In this document: one piece after another, positions 43,775 through 53,439 of the stretch
Numbering within the stretch: position 1 is the first letter of the stretch
Layout of the letters: every line of letters begins with the position of its first letter
Source: Gammaproteobacteria bacterium
GTDB taxonomy: Bacteria; Pseudomonadota; Gammaproteobacteria; Steroidobacterales; JABDKV01
DNA length: 64,000 bases
Direction of reading: 5' to 3'
NCBI GenBank assembly: GCA_013003425.1
Contig: JABDJB010000006.1
Span: 134,248-198,247, forward strand
Translations under genes and position numbers: made by a program
The notes under the pieces: model-generated
Database searches by the model: none
What the model saw: the letters and a program-made list of their open reading frames with translations, nothing else
Told to the model about the DNA's origin: nothing

Positions 43775-45240
43775 CGATCAACGCCCCACTGACGCTCCCA
43801 GCGTGCGTAAAGGTGAGTATCAGTCCGCGTGGCGGCGGCATCCGGATTGATATTCTGTGCGCCCGCTCCCCAGTCGAGCATGCCACTCCACAACGGCACT
43901 GCACCGCCCAGCCATACCTCCCAGCGCTCGCCCGCCGGTGAGACAGTGTGTCGTCCTGGCGAACCACGGTTGACGTCGACATAGCGAACAGCGCCATGCC
44001 AGCTCAGACGATCACGACTCCAGATCCCGCCAGCTGACAACATGACGCCGTCGCGGTCCATAGCGTGACCGATCGAACGGCCGCGATAACGGTAGCCGTC
44101 GCGGTATATAAAGTGTTCGTAGGCAAGATTCAGTCGTGGTCTCGACTTGTAAAACTCGACCGTTGTCTCCGCGGCCTCGAAATGCATACGCAATGTGCCG
44201 CCGGCGAAACCGCCCCAGATTTCAGCGCCCCCCAGGCCGAGGTAACGCGAAGGTAAGCCACCCGCCTCGTCTTCACCGATCAGCTGCAGATAAACGGCAT
44301 ACGGTGCATCGCCCAGCGGCGACAGCCAGCGCACATCAAAACCACCGAGCTGATTACCCGGCTCGTCGGCCAGCGTAATGCCGGCGTCGCCACGGTTGTC
44401 CCGGCCTATCAGCAGCTTAAGCAGACTGTCGAGATCCCGGGGCCTGCCCTCGCCGCCCCACTGCGCGGTCCGCGACAGCCCGATTTCCAGGTCACGACCA
44501 GGGCGCAGGCTGAGTCGGGCACCAAGCAAAATCGCATCACTGACATGTCTACCGCCCTCCAGCTTGCCGGCAAATACGCGCCAGTCCATCGGCCCGAGCC
44601 AACGCAACCAGGGTGACTGGAATCGAACGGGCTGGATGGTATCGGCAGCGATCGCCGGCACCGGGCGGGCATTCGTCGACAGTATCAGGCTGGATTCGAA
44701 ACCCGGGCCCCACCAGCGTGGCACCTGGCCGAACGACAACAGCCAGCCGCCTGCGTGGACTCCGGCGTAGGAACCATCGGCGCGCGCTTCGCGTCGATCT
44801 TCGTCATCGTCGTGCAGCGCCAGGCTCATGCGCAATTCCAGCCTGCCGCGCCGGTTCCAGTACTCGCCGCGCACGGCGCTGCCGCGCGGCACATCACCAA
44901 AGCGCCGCACGGCAACCGGGTCACTGGCTATTGCCAGGCTGGTGGCCAGACGTGGTGACTCGTGTAGCAGCCGGTGCAGACGGTGCCAGGCCCCACGGAT
45001 GTGACCGCGGAAATTGTCCGGCACGGGCGCCTCATTCATCTCACTGCGCAGCGCCATTGCCGACAGCGGCCAGCCGCTCACCGGGATGCTGATCAGGCCG
45101 GCATCGGCGAGTAGCTGCACATCGCTGCGCACCGCAATATCATCCGGGAGCAACAAGGTCTCGGCCCCCGCGCAACAACTGAATGTTGCCGCCAGCAGCC
45201 ACGCAGCCAGCTGGCACCGGGACGAGAATAGGACAGGCAT
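43771..45240 (-). CDS. Capsule-assembly Wzi-family outer-membrane protein
   Basis: 489 residues. Signal peptide ending in SCCAGAE. The N-terminal helical part (about 28-95: LPDDIAVRSDVQLLADAGLISIPVSGWPLS) is the Wzi family opening. The remainder is a beta-barrel (GYRYRGRSIGHAMDRDGVML, LSWHGAVRYVDVNRG, TDTHLYARWERQW). Wzi-type proteins act as surface lectins or porins that tether capsule or EPS. Cotranscribed with the DegT aminotransferase, extending the polysaccharide function of this region. Confidence 0.85.
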   Translation of the reverse strand: MPVLFSSRCQLAAWLLAATFSCCAGAETLLLPDDIAVRSDVQLLADAGLISIPVSGWPLSAMALRSEMNEAPVPDNFRGHIRGAWHRLHRLLHESPRLATSLAIASDPVAVRRFGDVPRGSAVRGEYWNRRGRLELRMSLALHDDDEDRREARADGSYAGVHAGGWLLSFGQVPRWWGPGFESSLILSTNARPVPAIAADTIQPVRFQSPWLRWLGPMDWRVFAGKLEGGRHVSDAILLGARLSLRPGRDLEIGLSRTAQWGGEGRPRDLDSLLKLLIGRDNRGDAGITLADEPGNQLGGFDVRWLSPLGDAPYAVYLQLIGEDEAGGLPSRYLGLGGAEIWGGFAGGTLRMHFEAAETTVEFYKSRPRLNLAYEHFIYRDGYRYRGRSIGHAMDRDGVMLSAGGIWSRDRLSWHGAVRYVDVNRGSPGRHTVSPAGERWEVWLGGAVPLWSGMLDWGAGAQNINPDAAATRTDTHLYARWERQWGVDR

Positions 45241-45375
45241 GACGCCGCGATAATCCGGTATCGCATCAGGTCCGTCAACCGGGCCGCAGGTGATCGGCAG
45301 GTTGTGCGGCGAGTCTTATTTTTTCCTCTGAATCTTTGCCATAATCCGCGTACCTCATTGGCTGCGGTGCTTTCC

Positions 45376-48081
45376 ATGAAGCGTCTCCTGGCGGTCGTCC
45401 TCGCTGTCGCTGCGCTCGCAGTGCTCGGATCGCTGTTTCTGCGCCAGCTGGCGCAGGAGCCGGTCACCGTCCCGGCCGTAGTCGCTGCCGATCCCGACGG
45501 GCTCAATCTCACGTTATCGCGCTCGCTGCGCCAGCCGCCAGCTGCCACCGCGCCCGTAACCGGCAACAAGCTGCAAGCTGCCCGCGAGCTCGTGCGGCCC
45601 TACACCAGTCTGGAATCGCATGACGGACGCCTGCTGCTGTTCCTGGCGGCAGCCGCGCTGATCGGGCTGGCGCTGGGTTTCGCGACTCGACGGCGGCCAA
45701 CTATCGTGACGACCGACGACGCATCGACTGCAGCCGTCAGCGCCGAGATAGCAGCATTGGAGGGCCGCCTCGGGCAGAGCGACAAAACAATCCGTCATCT
45801 GGAGAAGCAACTGCAGCTGCAACAGCAACGGCAGCCAGGTAACGCGGAGCCGGAACTGTCGATCCTGCAGGATCAACTCGAGCGGCAGGAGAGCATCGTT
45901 GCACGTCTCACCGACGATATTGCCTCGCGTGATGCACGAATCGCCACGCAGGCGGCCGAGCTGGAGGAGAAAACGGCGCGGCTGCGCGGGCTTGAGGACG
46001 ACTTTGGTCGCATGGGCGAACGCGAACAGCCGCTGGAACGTCAACTGGACACGCAGGCGAAACAGCTGCAGGAGCTCGAACAGGAGCTCGCCGTGAGGCG
46101 AAACGAGGTTGTTGAACTGCAGGATGAGCTGGCCGCCGCCGCAGACAGTCGTGACGCGCTGGCAGAACAACACGCGCAAAGCCAGTCTCAGGTCGATACG
46201 CTCAACAGGCAGCTGGAGTCACGCGAAGCTGCAGTCACAGAGCTGGAACAGCAGCTGACGGAAAACGAGGCAGAACTCGCCAACTGGCGTGACTCGGTGA
46301 CTTCGCTGGAACGCGAGATTGAGCAGCGCAGCGCATCTCTGGAAGAAGTGGAATCCGAACTGATGCAACGCCGTGCCGAACTCGACCGGCTGCGTATCGA
46401 GAAACACGGTCTTAGTGACACCGTGGAGGCACTGCAGGGCAGACTCGACGAGCACGACTCATCGCATGCCAGCCAAGAACAGCAGCTGGTACGGCAGATC
46501 GATGACCTGGAGGGAGAGCTGGAGCACCGGGTCAGCCAGCTGAACCTGATCGAGGAACGACGCACCGAACAGGAACAGATTATTGCCGGTCTGCAGAGCG
46601 AAATTGCCGCCGACCAGCAGCAGATAAGTCAGCTGGAAACCGGGCTGGACGACCTGCAGCAGCAGGAACAGCGCATGGCAGCATGGGAGTCCACGCTGCA
46701 AACCTACAAATCTGACCTGGCCCGGCGTGACGAAATCATCGATGAGCTGCGTGCCGACACCACCAGGCTGGCCGATACAGAGACCCAGGTGTTTGAACAG
46801 CAGGAAACTATCGCTGATCTGGAGACCGAACTGGACAGGCAGACTGCGCTGGTGCATTCGCTCAAGCGGGGCTCGGACTCGCTCCTGCGCTTCAAACAAC
46901 TCGCCGAGGACCGCGCCAAACAGCTCGGGCAGATGGAAAACCAGATGCAGCTGTTGCAGCAGGAATCCGATGACTGGCGCAAACAGGTCCCGGCTTTGGA
47001 GCAGCAGCTGGCAACGCGCGATGAGGAGTTGGCCAGGCTCAGGGATAGCTCTGAATCGACCAGCGCCGAAATGGAGTCGCTGGAAAAAGAACTGGCCGAC
47101 TGGCGCGTCAAGATGACCGCGATGGAGGCGGAGCTGCGTGAACGCGATGCAGGGCTCGAGGACCTGCGTGACAAGTTGGCCGAGGCTGAAGATGAATTGG
47201 GTGGCCTGGCCCGGCTCGAGGAAAAACTTGAACAGACACGTAATGAACGGGATGCCGCCCGTAATGAAGCTGAAGTCACCAAGAGCACAGTCAATGAGCT
47301 GGAGTCAGAAATCGCCAGCCTGCGCGACCTGGAACAAAAGCTCAGTTCCTGGGAGTCGACCGTCACAACCCTGCGTGCGGATGTACGCGAGCGAGATGCC
47401 ACCCTGCACCGGGTTTTCGATGATGTAGGCGGCCTGGTGGGAGCCCGGGTTTCTGCATCGGGGTGGTCAGCCGCTTTCGGTGACCTGCGGTTGCGCCTCG
47501 AGCAGCAGGAACGCGAGTTGGCGGCCCTGCAGGAAAAAACGCTGCAACTCGAACCGCTTGCGCAGCGCACTCCCCAACTCGAGAGCGAACTGGCACAACA
47601 GGAAACGGACAACGCAAGCTTGCGTGAGGAGCTTGCCGGCCTGGAAGCCGAGCTGGAGGCAACCAGCGAGCTGCGCCACCAGTTGCGCGAACGCAATGCC
47701 GATGTCGAGGCAATGCGGACCGATATCGAGCGCAACCTTGATGCGCTGAGCCGGGCAGACGCCGCTGCCGCAGAACTGGCTGAAAACAGGCAGCAGCTAA
47801 AAAAACTGCAGCGCGATACTCGTGAGAAAGCCACTCGTATAGACGAGCTGGAGCTGTCTACCGCTGACTGGATCGACCGGCATGCCGCCTTGAATGCGCG
47901 TCATGAGGCACAGACGCTGGAACTGGAGCAGCTTGCTAAGGACATGCAACGGCTGCAGGAAAAATTCGAAGCGCAGCGCGAAATGATCCTGCAGCTGCGT
48001 GAAGAAAAAATACAGTCCGGCGGTGACGACGAATTGCCAACGCTGTCGACTGTCGTGCGTTCCGGCAGGAACGCGGACTAG
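45376..48081 (+). CDS. Very long membrane-anchored coiled-coil protein
   Basis: 901 residues from the ATG at 45376, where a membrane segment starts (MKRLLAVVLAVAALAVLGSLFL). A second membrane helix lies at about 85-103 (LLLFLAAAALIGLALGFA) and ends in RRR, so the long remainder is cytoplasmic. Residues 125-885 are almost uninterrupted heptad coiled coil (Leu/Glu/Gln/Arg-rich), broken only near DVGGLVGARVSASGWSAAFG at about 675-700. Such a rod could extend more than 100 nm. No ATPase or binding motif. Possible structural or tethering protein; no family recognised. Convergent with the cNMP-fold gene (one base apart). Confidence 0.85.
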   Translation: MKRLLAVVLAVAALAVLGSLFLRQLAQEPVTVPAVVAADPDGLNLTLSRSLRQPPAATAPVTGNKLQAARELVRPYTSLESHDGRLLLFLAAAALIGLALGFATRRRPTIVTTDDASTAAVSAEIAALEGRLGQSDKTIRHLEKQLQLQQQRQPGNAEPELSILQDQLERQESIVARLTDDIASRDARIATQAAELEEKTARLRGLEDDFGRMGEREQPLERQLDTQAKQLQELEQELAVRRNEVVELQDELAAAADSRDALAEQHAQSQSQVDTLNRQLESREAAVTELEQQLTENEAELANWRDSVTSLEREIEQRSASLEEVESELMQRRAELDRLRIEKHGLSDTVEALQGRLDEHDSSHASQEQQLVRQIDDLEGELEHRVSQLNLIEERRTEQEQIIAGLQSEIAADQQQISQLETGLDDLQQQEQRMAAWESTLQTYKSDLARRDEIIDELRADTTRLADTETQVFEQQETIADLETELDRQTALVHSLKRGSDSLLRFKQLAEDRAKQLGQMENQMQLLQQESDDWRKQVPALEQQLATRDEELARLRDSSESTSAEMESLEKELADWRVKMTAMEAELRERDAGLEDLRDKLAEAEDELGGLARLEEKLEQTRNERDAARNEAEVTKSTVNELESEIASLRDLEQKLSSWESTVTTLRADVRERDATLHRVFDDVGGLVGARVSASGWSAAFGDLRLRLEQQERELAALQEKTLQLEPLAQRTPQLESELAQQETDNASLREELAGLEAELEATSELRHQLRERNADVEAMRTDIERNLDALSRADAAAAELAENRQQLKKLQRDTREKATRIDELELSTADWIDRHAALNARHEAQTLELEQLAKDMQRLQEKFEAQREMILQLREEKIQSGGDDELPTLSTVVRSGRNAD

Positions 48082-48082
48082 T

Positions 48083-48574
48083 TCAGGACGATATAGCCGC
48101 CAGGCGCCGCGTCTGTATGTCAAACAGGTTGCGAAACACAACCTGGGCAATACGACTCTCACTGCCGACGATGTGATCGAAGGAAACCCGATCAATCGCC
48201 AGAACTTCAGAAGGCTCGGTCGCCACTACGGAAGCCACAGCAGGCGAACCCCCTTCGATCAGGGCTTGTTCACCAAAGCTGTCGCCGGATACATAACTGT
48301 CCAGGCTGACCATGGCGCTGTCGCCGTAACGGGCCAGCCGGTCGCCCGGCAGCAGCACGATAAATCGCCCGGACAGCACGATGTACATGCACTCGGGCGT
48401 TGTCCCTTCTACCAGAACTTCCTCAAGCGCTGCGTAGCTGCGCACCTCGCTGCAACGGGCAAACGCGCTCAGCGAGTCCGGCCCCAGCCCGTCAAAAACG
48501 GGTGAATGACCCAGCCATTCCACCATCGAATTGGCGTAAGAATCCGGCTGCGGGCTTAATAAAGAAACCGTCAT
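48083..48574 (-). CDS. Stand-alone cyclic nucleotide-binding-fold protein
   Basis: 163 residues from the ATG at 48574; ATGs at 48613 or 48688 would add non-conserved sequence. A single cNMP-binding beta-roll: PVFDGLGPDSLSAFARCSEVRSYAALEEVLVEGTTPECMYIVLSGRF is the canonical N-terminal half. The phosphate cassette GDSFGEQALIEGGSPAVASV keeps the Gly-Glu but has Ala-Val where cAMP-binding members have Arg. There is no HTH or other output domain. It may bind another ligand or act as a protein-protein module. Not the Crp that would bind the palindromes in this window. Confidence 0.8.
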   Translation of the reverse strand: MTVSLLSPQPDSYANSMVEWLGHSPVFDGLGPDSLSAFARCSEVRSYAALEEVLVEGTTPECMYIVLSGRFIVLLPGDRLARYGDSAMVSLDSYVSGDSFGEQALIEGGSPAVASVVATEPSEVLAIDRVSFDHIVGSESRIAQVVFRNLFDIQTRRLAAISS

Positions 48575-48736
48575 ATCAGTTGTACCCCATGAAACCGGGG
48601 CTGATTTCAGCATGGCTGACCGGAATAATGTCAGACATAAAGGCAAAGAAATGTCACAGCCGGCAACGCTGCACCATCGCGAAAGCAAAGAAATGTGTCG
48701 GCAGCCCGGGCAGGGGCAGGGCCCGCCCGGCGGGCG

Positions 48737-49399
48737 TCAGAATGTACTCAGTACAATGGCCTGCAGCCGGTCCCCGTACTGCTGCAGCAGTTGCTCGACG
48801 GCCCGGGCATCGCGCCGCTCCACCCCGTTGATCAGCTCGGCAAGCAGCTTTCTTGCCAGCTCCGGTTCCGCGCGATCCGCAGCGAGGGCCCGATAGAAGC
48901 TGCGGCTGAACAGCGGGCGCAGGTCCTGCATGATCCGGGTCAGGTAGTCATTTCCGGCAAGATCGCAGGCAACGTCGGTCAGCTTATGGGTGAAATTGAC
49001 CAGTGCCAGCTCGTCATCTGTCTGCGACAGGCTCTGCAGGTCGGGTCCCAGCTGGCGCAGTCCAGCCAGGTCGTCCTCGCTTTCCCAGGCCTGTGCAGCT
49101 GCTGCCCCAAGGGCAACAAAAAGGGCTTTGAGCACCGAATACAGATCGCGCGTGTTCTTCCCGGTCAGGCGTGAAACAAAGGCGCCCCGCCGGGGCGGCA
49201 GCTCCACCAGGTAGCGACGCTCGAGAATCTGCAGAGCGGCCCGCACCGAGCCGCGGCTCACCCCCAGTGCGGCGGTGATGCGTGCCTCAGGGATGCGTTC
49301 ACCCGGCGCCAGTTCGCCACGAATAATCAGCTCGGTCAGGTGATCGGCGACCTGGGCCGGTACGCCGGGCAATGGTTGCAGGGTAGCCAGCTTCGACAT
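48737..49399 (-). CDS. GntR-family (FadR/FCD) transcriptional regulator
   Basis: 220 residues. N-terminal winged HTH: LIIRGELAPGERIPEARITAALGVSRGSVRAALQILERRYLVELPPRRGAFV. The C-terminal all-helical FCD domain has candidate metal/ligand residues (NFTHKLTDVA; DLRPLFSRSFYRAL). FCD regulators respond to small carboxylates such as acyl-CoAs, lactate or gluconate. Transcribed divergently from alkB with an operator-like sequence between (49405-49426), so it probably controls itself and alkB. Confidence 0.9.
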   Translation of the reverse strand: MSKLATLQPLPGVPAQVADHLTELIIRGELAPGERIPEARITAALGVSRGSVRAALQILERRYLVELPPRRGAFVSRLTGKNTRDLYSVLKALFVALGAAAAQAWESEDDLAGLRQLGPDLQSLSQTDDELALVNFTHKLTDVACDLAGNDYLTRIMQDLRPLFSRSFYRALAADRAEPELARKLLAELINGVERRDARAVEQLLQQYGDRLQAIVLSTF

Positions 49400-49404
49400 G
49401 GCAG

Positions 49405-49426
49405 AATTGTCCTACAGTTTGACAAT
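49405..49426. promoter_or_regulatory. GntR-type operator between the FCD regulator and alkB
   Basis: AATTGT-CCT-ACAGTT (49405-49419) is a near-perfect palindrome of the FadR-subfamily layout (T, three bases, A at the centre; one mismatch in six). Overlapping it, ATTGTC (49406-49411) and GACAAT (49421-49426) form another inverted repeat with a nine-base spacer. It lies six bases upstream of the regulator start and 83-104 bases upstream of alkB. Confidence 0.45.
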
Positions 49427-49508
49427 CACGGCAAGTCGGGCCACAGTGTGATCGGGTTCGCTACTGGCCGGCCACGGCCGTGGGTACGATCTGCAACCGG
49501 TAAACATC

Positions 49509-50603
49509 ATGACCAGCACCCGCGCACTACAAATGAAAAAGTTTGGCTACCTTGTGTTCCTGGTGGTTCCGGCCCTGCCACTGGCGGCCGTGCTGCTGGG
49601 CAATCGCTTTGGCGGCAACAGTTTCTTCGCCTGGTTTACGGTCTTTTTTGTCTACAGCGTTATCCCGCTCGCCGATGCACTAATTGGCAAGGACAGCAGC
49701 AACCCGGTACACAATCAGGACAGCCGGCTGGCGCAGGATCGCTGGTATCGCGTGATTGTTCTGGCCTGCGTACCGCTGATGGTCACAACGCTGGCATGGG
49801 GTGGTTACATCTTGGCTACCTGGCCGATGAACTGGATCGGAAAACTCGGTTGGGCCATTTCCATCGGCGTTGTTGGAGGCGTGCTGGCGATCAATGCAGC
49901 ACATGAACTGATTCACAAGGCTGGCAAGTTCGAACAATTTTGTGGCGGCTTCCTCATGGCGCTTGTGTGTTACGCCGGCTTTAAAGTCGAACACATCCGC
50001 GGTCATCACGTGCATGTGTCTACACCACGGGATGCATCGTCCTCGCGCTTTGACCAGTCGCTCTATCATTTCCTGCCGCGCGCCTGGTTCCACAATTCGC
50101 GCAACGCGTGGCGGCTGGAGGCCGAGCGGCTTGCCTACCGCGGCCACAGCGCGTTCAGCTGGCGCAACGAACTTGTCTGGTGGTACCTGCTCTCGCTGAC
50201 CATTGCAGGGGCGTTTTACTTTTTCTTCGGCATCGCCGGTGTGGTCTTTTTCCTGGTGCAGAGCTTCGCTGCCGTCACCTTCCTCGAAATCGTCAATTAT
50301 CTCGAGCACTACGGGCTGGAGCGCAGGCGATTAGAGAACGGGCGTTACGAACGCACTACCCATCTGCATTCATGGAATTCCAACTACCTGCTGACCAACC
50401 TGTTGCTGTTCCAGCTGCAGCGTCACTCGGATCACCATGAGAATCCACGGCGCGATTACCAGCTGCTGCGTCATTACGACGACAGCCCGCAGTTGCCGGC
50501 CGGTTACGCCACCATGATGCTGCTGACAATGGTGCCCCCCCTGTGGCGACGCGTCATGAATCCGCGCGTACAGGCATTTTATGCCAACCGCGCTCAGGCC
50601 TGA
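49509..50603 (+). CDS. alkB: Alkane 1-monooxygenase AlkB
   Basis: 364 residues, typical AlkB size. Integral-membrane non-haem diiron hydroxylase that oxidises terminal C-H of medium or long n-alkanes with rubredoxin as electron donor. All histidine boxes are visible: HELIHK (132-137), EHIRGHHVHV (161-170), NYLEHYG (263-269) and LQRHSDHH (303-310). Helices at about 12-30, 38-58, 80-100 and 115-132, plus a pair at 225-255. No rubredoxin or reductase gene nearby. No strong ribosome-binding site. Divergent from a GntR regulator; 3' end overlaps the convergent dehydrogenase gene by ten bases. Confidence 0.95.
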   Translation: MTSTRALQMKKFGYLVFLVVPALPLAAVLLGNRFGGNSFFAWFTVFFVYSVIPLADALIGKDSSNPVHNQDSRLAQDRWYRVIVLACVPLMVTTLAWGGYILATWPMNWIGKLGWAISIGVVGGVLAINAAHELIHKAGKFEQFCGGFLMALVCYAGFKVEHIRGHHVHVSTPRDASSSRFDQSLYHFLPRAWFHNSRNAWRLEAERLAYRGHSAFSWRNELVWWYLLSLTIAGAFYFFFGIAGVVFFLVQSFAAVTFLEIVNYLEHYGLERRRLENGRYERTTHLHSWNSNYLLTNLLLFQLQRHSDHHENPRRDYQLLRHYDDSPQLPAGYATMMLLTMVPPLWRRVMNPRVQAFYANRAQA

Positions 50604-51469
50604 TCGTTTAGCAGAGCAATCAACGCCGACGTATCCCAGCGACCGTGGCCGCGGCGCTGCAGTTCAGAATAGTAACCATCGACGATTTGCGTTACGGGTA
50701 GCTGCGCACCATTGTGTTGCGCCTCCTCCAGGGCAATTGCCAGGTCTTTGCGCATCCAGTCAATGGCAAAGCCAAAATCGAATTCGCCCGCTGCCATCGT
50801 TGCGCTGCGGTTGGTCATCTGCCACGACTGCGCAGCACCGCGGGAAATAACATCAATCACCACGGCAACATCCATCCCGGCGCGTTGGGCAAAATGCAGT
50901 CCTTCTGCCAGCCCCTGCACCAGCCCGGCTATGCAAACCTGGTTGACCATCTTTGCCATCTGGCCGGCACCAGCTGGCCCCAGCAGGCGAGCATAGCCAG
51001 CGTAACAGTCCAGCAACCCGGCAACCCGTTCGAATACTGCCGGCTCTCCGCCACACATTATTGATAGCGTGCCCTGCTCCGCGCCGGACTGGCCACCGGA
51101 AACCGGCGCGTCGATAAATTCCGCTTCCTGTTGCCGGCACAGCGCAGCCAGCTCACGCGCCAGCCGCGCCGATGCCGTGGTGTGATCGACCAGCAGCGTG
51201 CCCGGCTTCATACCGGCAAGGGCACCATCCGGCGCCGCCACCACGGCGCGTACGTCGTCATCGTTACCAACGCAACAGAACACGACATCTGCATCGCTCG
51301 CCGCAGTCGCCGGTGTGGCCGCAGCGCGGCCGCCGTGTTGCTCGACCCAGCGCTGCGCGCGGCTGCCCGTACGGTTGTATACAGTCACTGTGTTACCGGC
51401 TGCAGCCAGGTGCCCGGCCATGGGATAGCCCATTACACCCAGACCAATAAACGCGACGCGCTCAGTCAT
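50594..51469 (-). CDS. Beta-hydroxyacid dehydrogenase (3-hydroxyisobutyrate/tartronate semialdehyde reductase-like)
   Basis: 291 residues from the ATG at 51469, which overlaps the transporter ATPase stop by eight bases. Rossmann motif [13 protein letters not shown] at the N-terminus, NRTGSR after strand 2 (suggesting NADP preference), substrate motif [16 protein letters not shown], and catalytic Lys in GQMAKMVNQ. The family reduces semialdehydes or oxidises 3-hydroxyacids. Last gene of the peptide-transporter operon, so it may metabolise a compound related to the imported substrate. The precise reaction is not deducible. Confidence 0.88.
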   Translation of the reverse strand: MTERVAFIGLGVMGYPMAGHLAAAGNTVTVYNRTGSRAQRWVEQHGGRAAATPATAASDADVVFCCVGNDDDVRAVVAAPDGALAGMKPGTLLVDHTTASARLARELAALCRQQEAEFIDAPVSGGQSGAEQGTLSIMCGGEPAVFERVAGLLDCYAGYARLLGPAGAGQMAKMVNQVCIAGLVQGLAEGLHFAQRAGMDVAVVIDVISRGAAQSWQMTNRSATMAAGEFDFGFAIDWMRKDLAIALEEAQHNGAQLPVTQIVDGYYSELQRRGHGRWDTSALIALLNDQA

Positions 51470-52463
51470 CCGACGACTCATCACTGTAGAGATGACAGGC
51501 GACGCTGTGCGGAGTCGCGTTGCCGCTGCGGACCTTTACTACCGGAGGCTCTTGCTGCGAACAGATATCCATCGCCTGGGGGCAGCGCGGGTGAAACGGA
51601 CAGCCGGTGGGCGGTGATATTGGCGACGGCACGTCACCGGGCAACAGGATGCGTTCGCGGCTGGTTTTCGGGTCCGGTATCGGGATTGCCGACATCAACG
51701 CCTGCGTATACGGGTGGCGCGGCTCACGGTAGATATCTTCCGCGCTGGCAGTCTCGACAATCTTGCCCAGGTACATTACGCCAACGAAGTCGCTTACATG
51801 CTGGACTACAGCCAGATCATGCGAAATAAACAGGAAGGCAATGCCATGGTCGCGTTGCAACTGCGACAACAGGTTGAGCACCTGTGACTGTACTGACACG
51901 TCCAGCGCACTGACCGGCTCATCGGCAACAATAAAGTCGGGGTTGAGCGCCAGGGCCCGGGCGATGCCGACGCGCTGCCGCTGGCCGCCGGAAAACTCGT
52001 GCGGATAACGGTCCAAAACCTGGCGGCGCAGGCCGACCACTTCGAGCAACTGCTGTACTTTTGCGTCACGGCCTGCGGCGTCGCCGATGTTGTGGGTATC
52101 GAGCGCTTCGCGGATTGTCTGCCGTACCGTGCGGCGCGGACTGAGCGACGCGTATGGGTCCTGGAAAATGACCTGCATGCGGCGACGCCATGCGACCAGC
52201 TGCGAGTGTGGCAATGAGGCGATATCTGTTCCATCCAGCCACACCTCTCCTGCAGTCGGCTCGTGCAGCCGCAACACGGCGCGGCCCAGCGTCGACTTGC
52301 CGCAGCCTGACTCGCCAACCAGCCCGAAGGTCTTGCCGGCAGCAATCTCAAAACTCACGCCGTCGACAGCCTTTAGCTGTGCGACGACCCGGCGCAGCAG
52401 CCCGCCACGCACCGGGAAATACTTTTTCAGGCCACGCACCTGCAGCAGGGGCCGCTCAGCCAT
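51462..52463 (-). CDS. Peptide ABC transporter ATP-binding protein (OppF/DppF type)
   Basis: 333 residues from the ATG at 52463 ([21 protein letters not shown], the family start); the frame extends upstream by 93 residues inside the previous gene and is not genuine. Walker [11 protein letters not shown]-loop in [15 protein letters not shown], signature [15 protein letters not shown], Walker [13 protein letters not shown], and the switch His in LFISHDLAV. The C-terminal oligopeptide-transporter extension has the Cys cluster [15 protein letters not shown], which often holds an Fe-S cluster or zinc in OppD/F. One of the two ATPases of the importer. Confidence 0.93.
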   Translation of the reverse strand: MAERPLLQVRGLKKYFPVRGGLLRRVVAQLKAVDGVSFEIAAGKTFGLVGESGCGKSTLGRAVLRLHEPTAGEVWLDGTDIASLPHSQLVAWRRRMQVIFQDPYASLSPRRTVRQTIREALDTHNIGDAAGRDAKVQQLLEVVGLRRQVLDRYPHEFSGGQRQRVGIARALALNPDFIVADEPVSALDVSVQSQVLNLLSQLQRDHGIAFLFISHDLAVVQHVSDFVGVMYLGKIVETASAEDIYREPRHPYTQALMSAIPIPDPKTSRERILLPGDVPSPISPPTGCPFHPRCPQAMDICSQQEPPVVKVRSGNATPHSVACHLYSDESSDD

Positions 52464-53439
52464 GGTCGGCTCCGGGGAAATAGCACGCCACCCGGGCGCC
52501 GTCGCGTGTTTCGAGTGGTGGCGGGGCAGCTTCACACTCTTCCACCCGGCGCGGACAGCGATCGGCAAAGCGACATCCCGGCGGCAGGTGCAACAGATCA
52601 GGCACGGTACCGTGGATAACCGGCAACTCATCCAGCCGCTGCTGGCGAATCCGCGGGATCGAACGCAGCAGGCCTTGTGTATAGGGATGCTGCGGCGCTT
52701 CGAACAGCTGCCCGATGGGTGCATCCTCGATGACCTGACCACAATACATCACTGCAGCGCGGCTGCAGCTCTCGGCAATCACGCCCAGGTCATGCGTGAT
52801 AAGCATGACTGCCATGCCGAACTCCTGCTGCAGTTTGACGATCTGCTCCATTACCTGCGCCTGGGTCGTTACATCCAGGGCCGTCGTCGGCTCGTCGGCA
52901 ATCAGCAGCTTTGGCCCGCAGGACAATGCCATGGCAATCATCACGCGCTGACGCATGCCGCCGGACAACTGGTGCGGGTACTCATCAAGCCGTCTGTCAG
53001 GAATCGGAATACCAACGCGTTCGAGCATCTCCATCGCCTGTCGGCGCGCGCCGGCTCGGTCTGTCTGACGATGGCGGCGAATAACATCGATCATCTGGTT
53101 GCCGATAGTAAATACCGGGTTCAGCGCCGTCATTGGCTCCTGGAAGATCATCGAAATCTCGCTGCCGCGGATGTCGCGCATCTGCTTTTCTGACAGCGCC
53201 AGGATGTCGCGTCCACCCATACGAATTGATCCAGAGACAATTTTTCCGGGTGGAGAAGGAATGAGCCGCAACACGGCCAGTGCCGTTACCGTCTTGCCGC
53301 AGCCGGATTCGCCTACAATACCCAGGGTTTCACCCGGCGCCACATCAAAGCTGACATCGTCGACGGCGCGCACTACACCACGCTCGGTGCTGAATTCGAT
53401 ACAGAGGTTTCGTACCGACAGGAGGGGCTCTGAGCTCAA
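52456..53439 (-). CDS. Peptide ABC transporter ATP-binding protein (OppD/DppD type)
   Basis: 327 residues. Walker [11 protein letters not shown]-loop [11 protein letters not shown], signature [15 protein letters not shown], Walker [13 protein letters not shown], switch His in LITHDLGV. C-terminal extension with [15 protein letters not shown]. Pairs with the OppF-type protein to power the importer. Start overlaps the permease stop by four bases; stop overlaps the OppF-type start by eight bases, so the whole operon is translationally coupled. Confidence 0.93.
   Translation of the reverse strand: MSSEPLLSVRNLCIEFSTERGVVRAVDDVSFDVAPGETLGIVGESGCGKTVTALAVLRLIPSPPGKIVSGSIRMGGRDILALSEKQMRDIRGSEISMIFQEPMTALNPVFTIGNQMIDVIRRHRQTDRAGARRQAMEMLERVGIPIPDRRLDEYPHQLSGGMRQRVMIAMALSCGPKLLIADEPTTALDVTTQAQVMEQIVKLQQEFGMAVMLITHDLGVIAESCSRAAVMYCGQVIEDAPIGQLFEAPQHPYTQGLLRSIPRIRQQRLDELPVIHGTVPDLLHLPPGCRFADRCPRRVEECEAAPPPLETRDGARVACYFPGADHG

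Noticed and set aside
46704-47834. 376-codon open frame on the minus strand
   Set aside because: Ser/Arg-rich shadow of the Glu/Leu/Gln-rich coiled-coil gene; no start signal or domain.
48724-48738. GC-rich hairpin after the GntR gene as an intrinsic terminator
   Set aside because: Stem is only five pairs (GCCCG/CGGGC) and no T-run follows on the minus strand.
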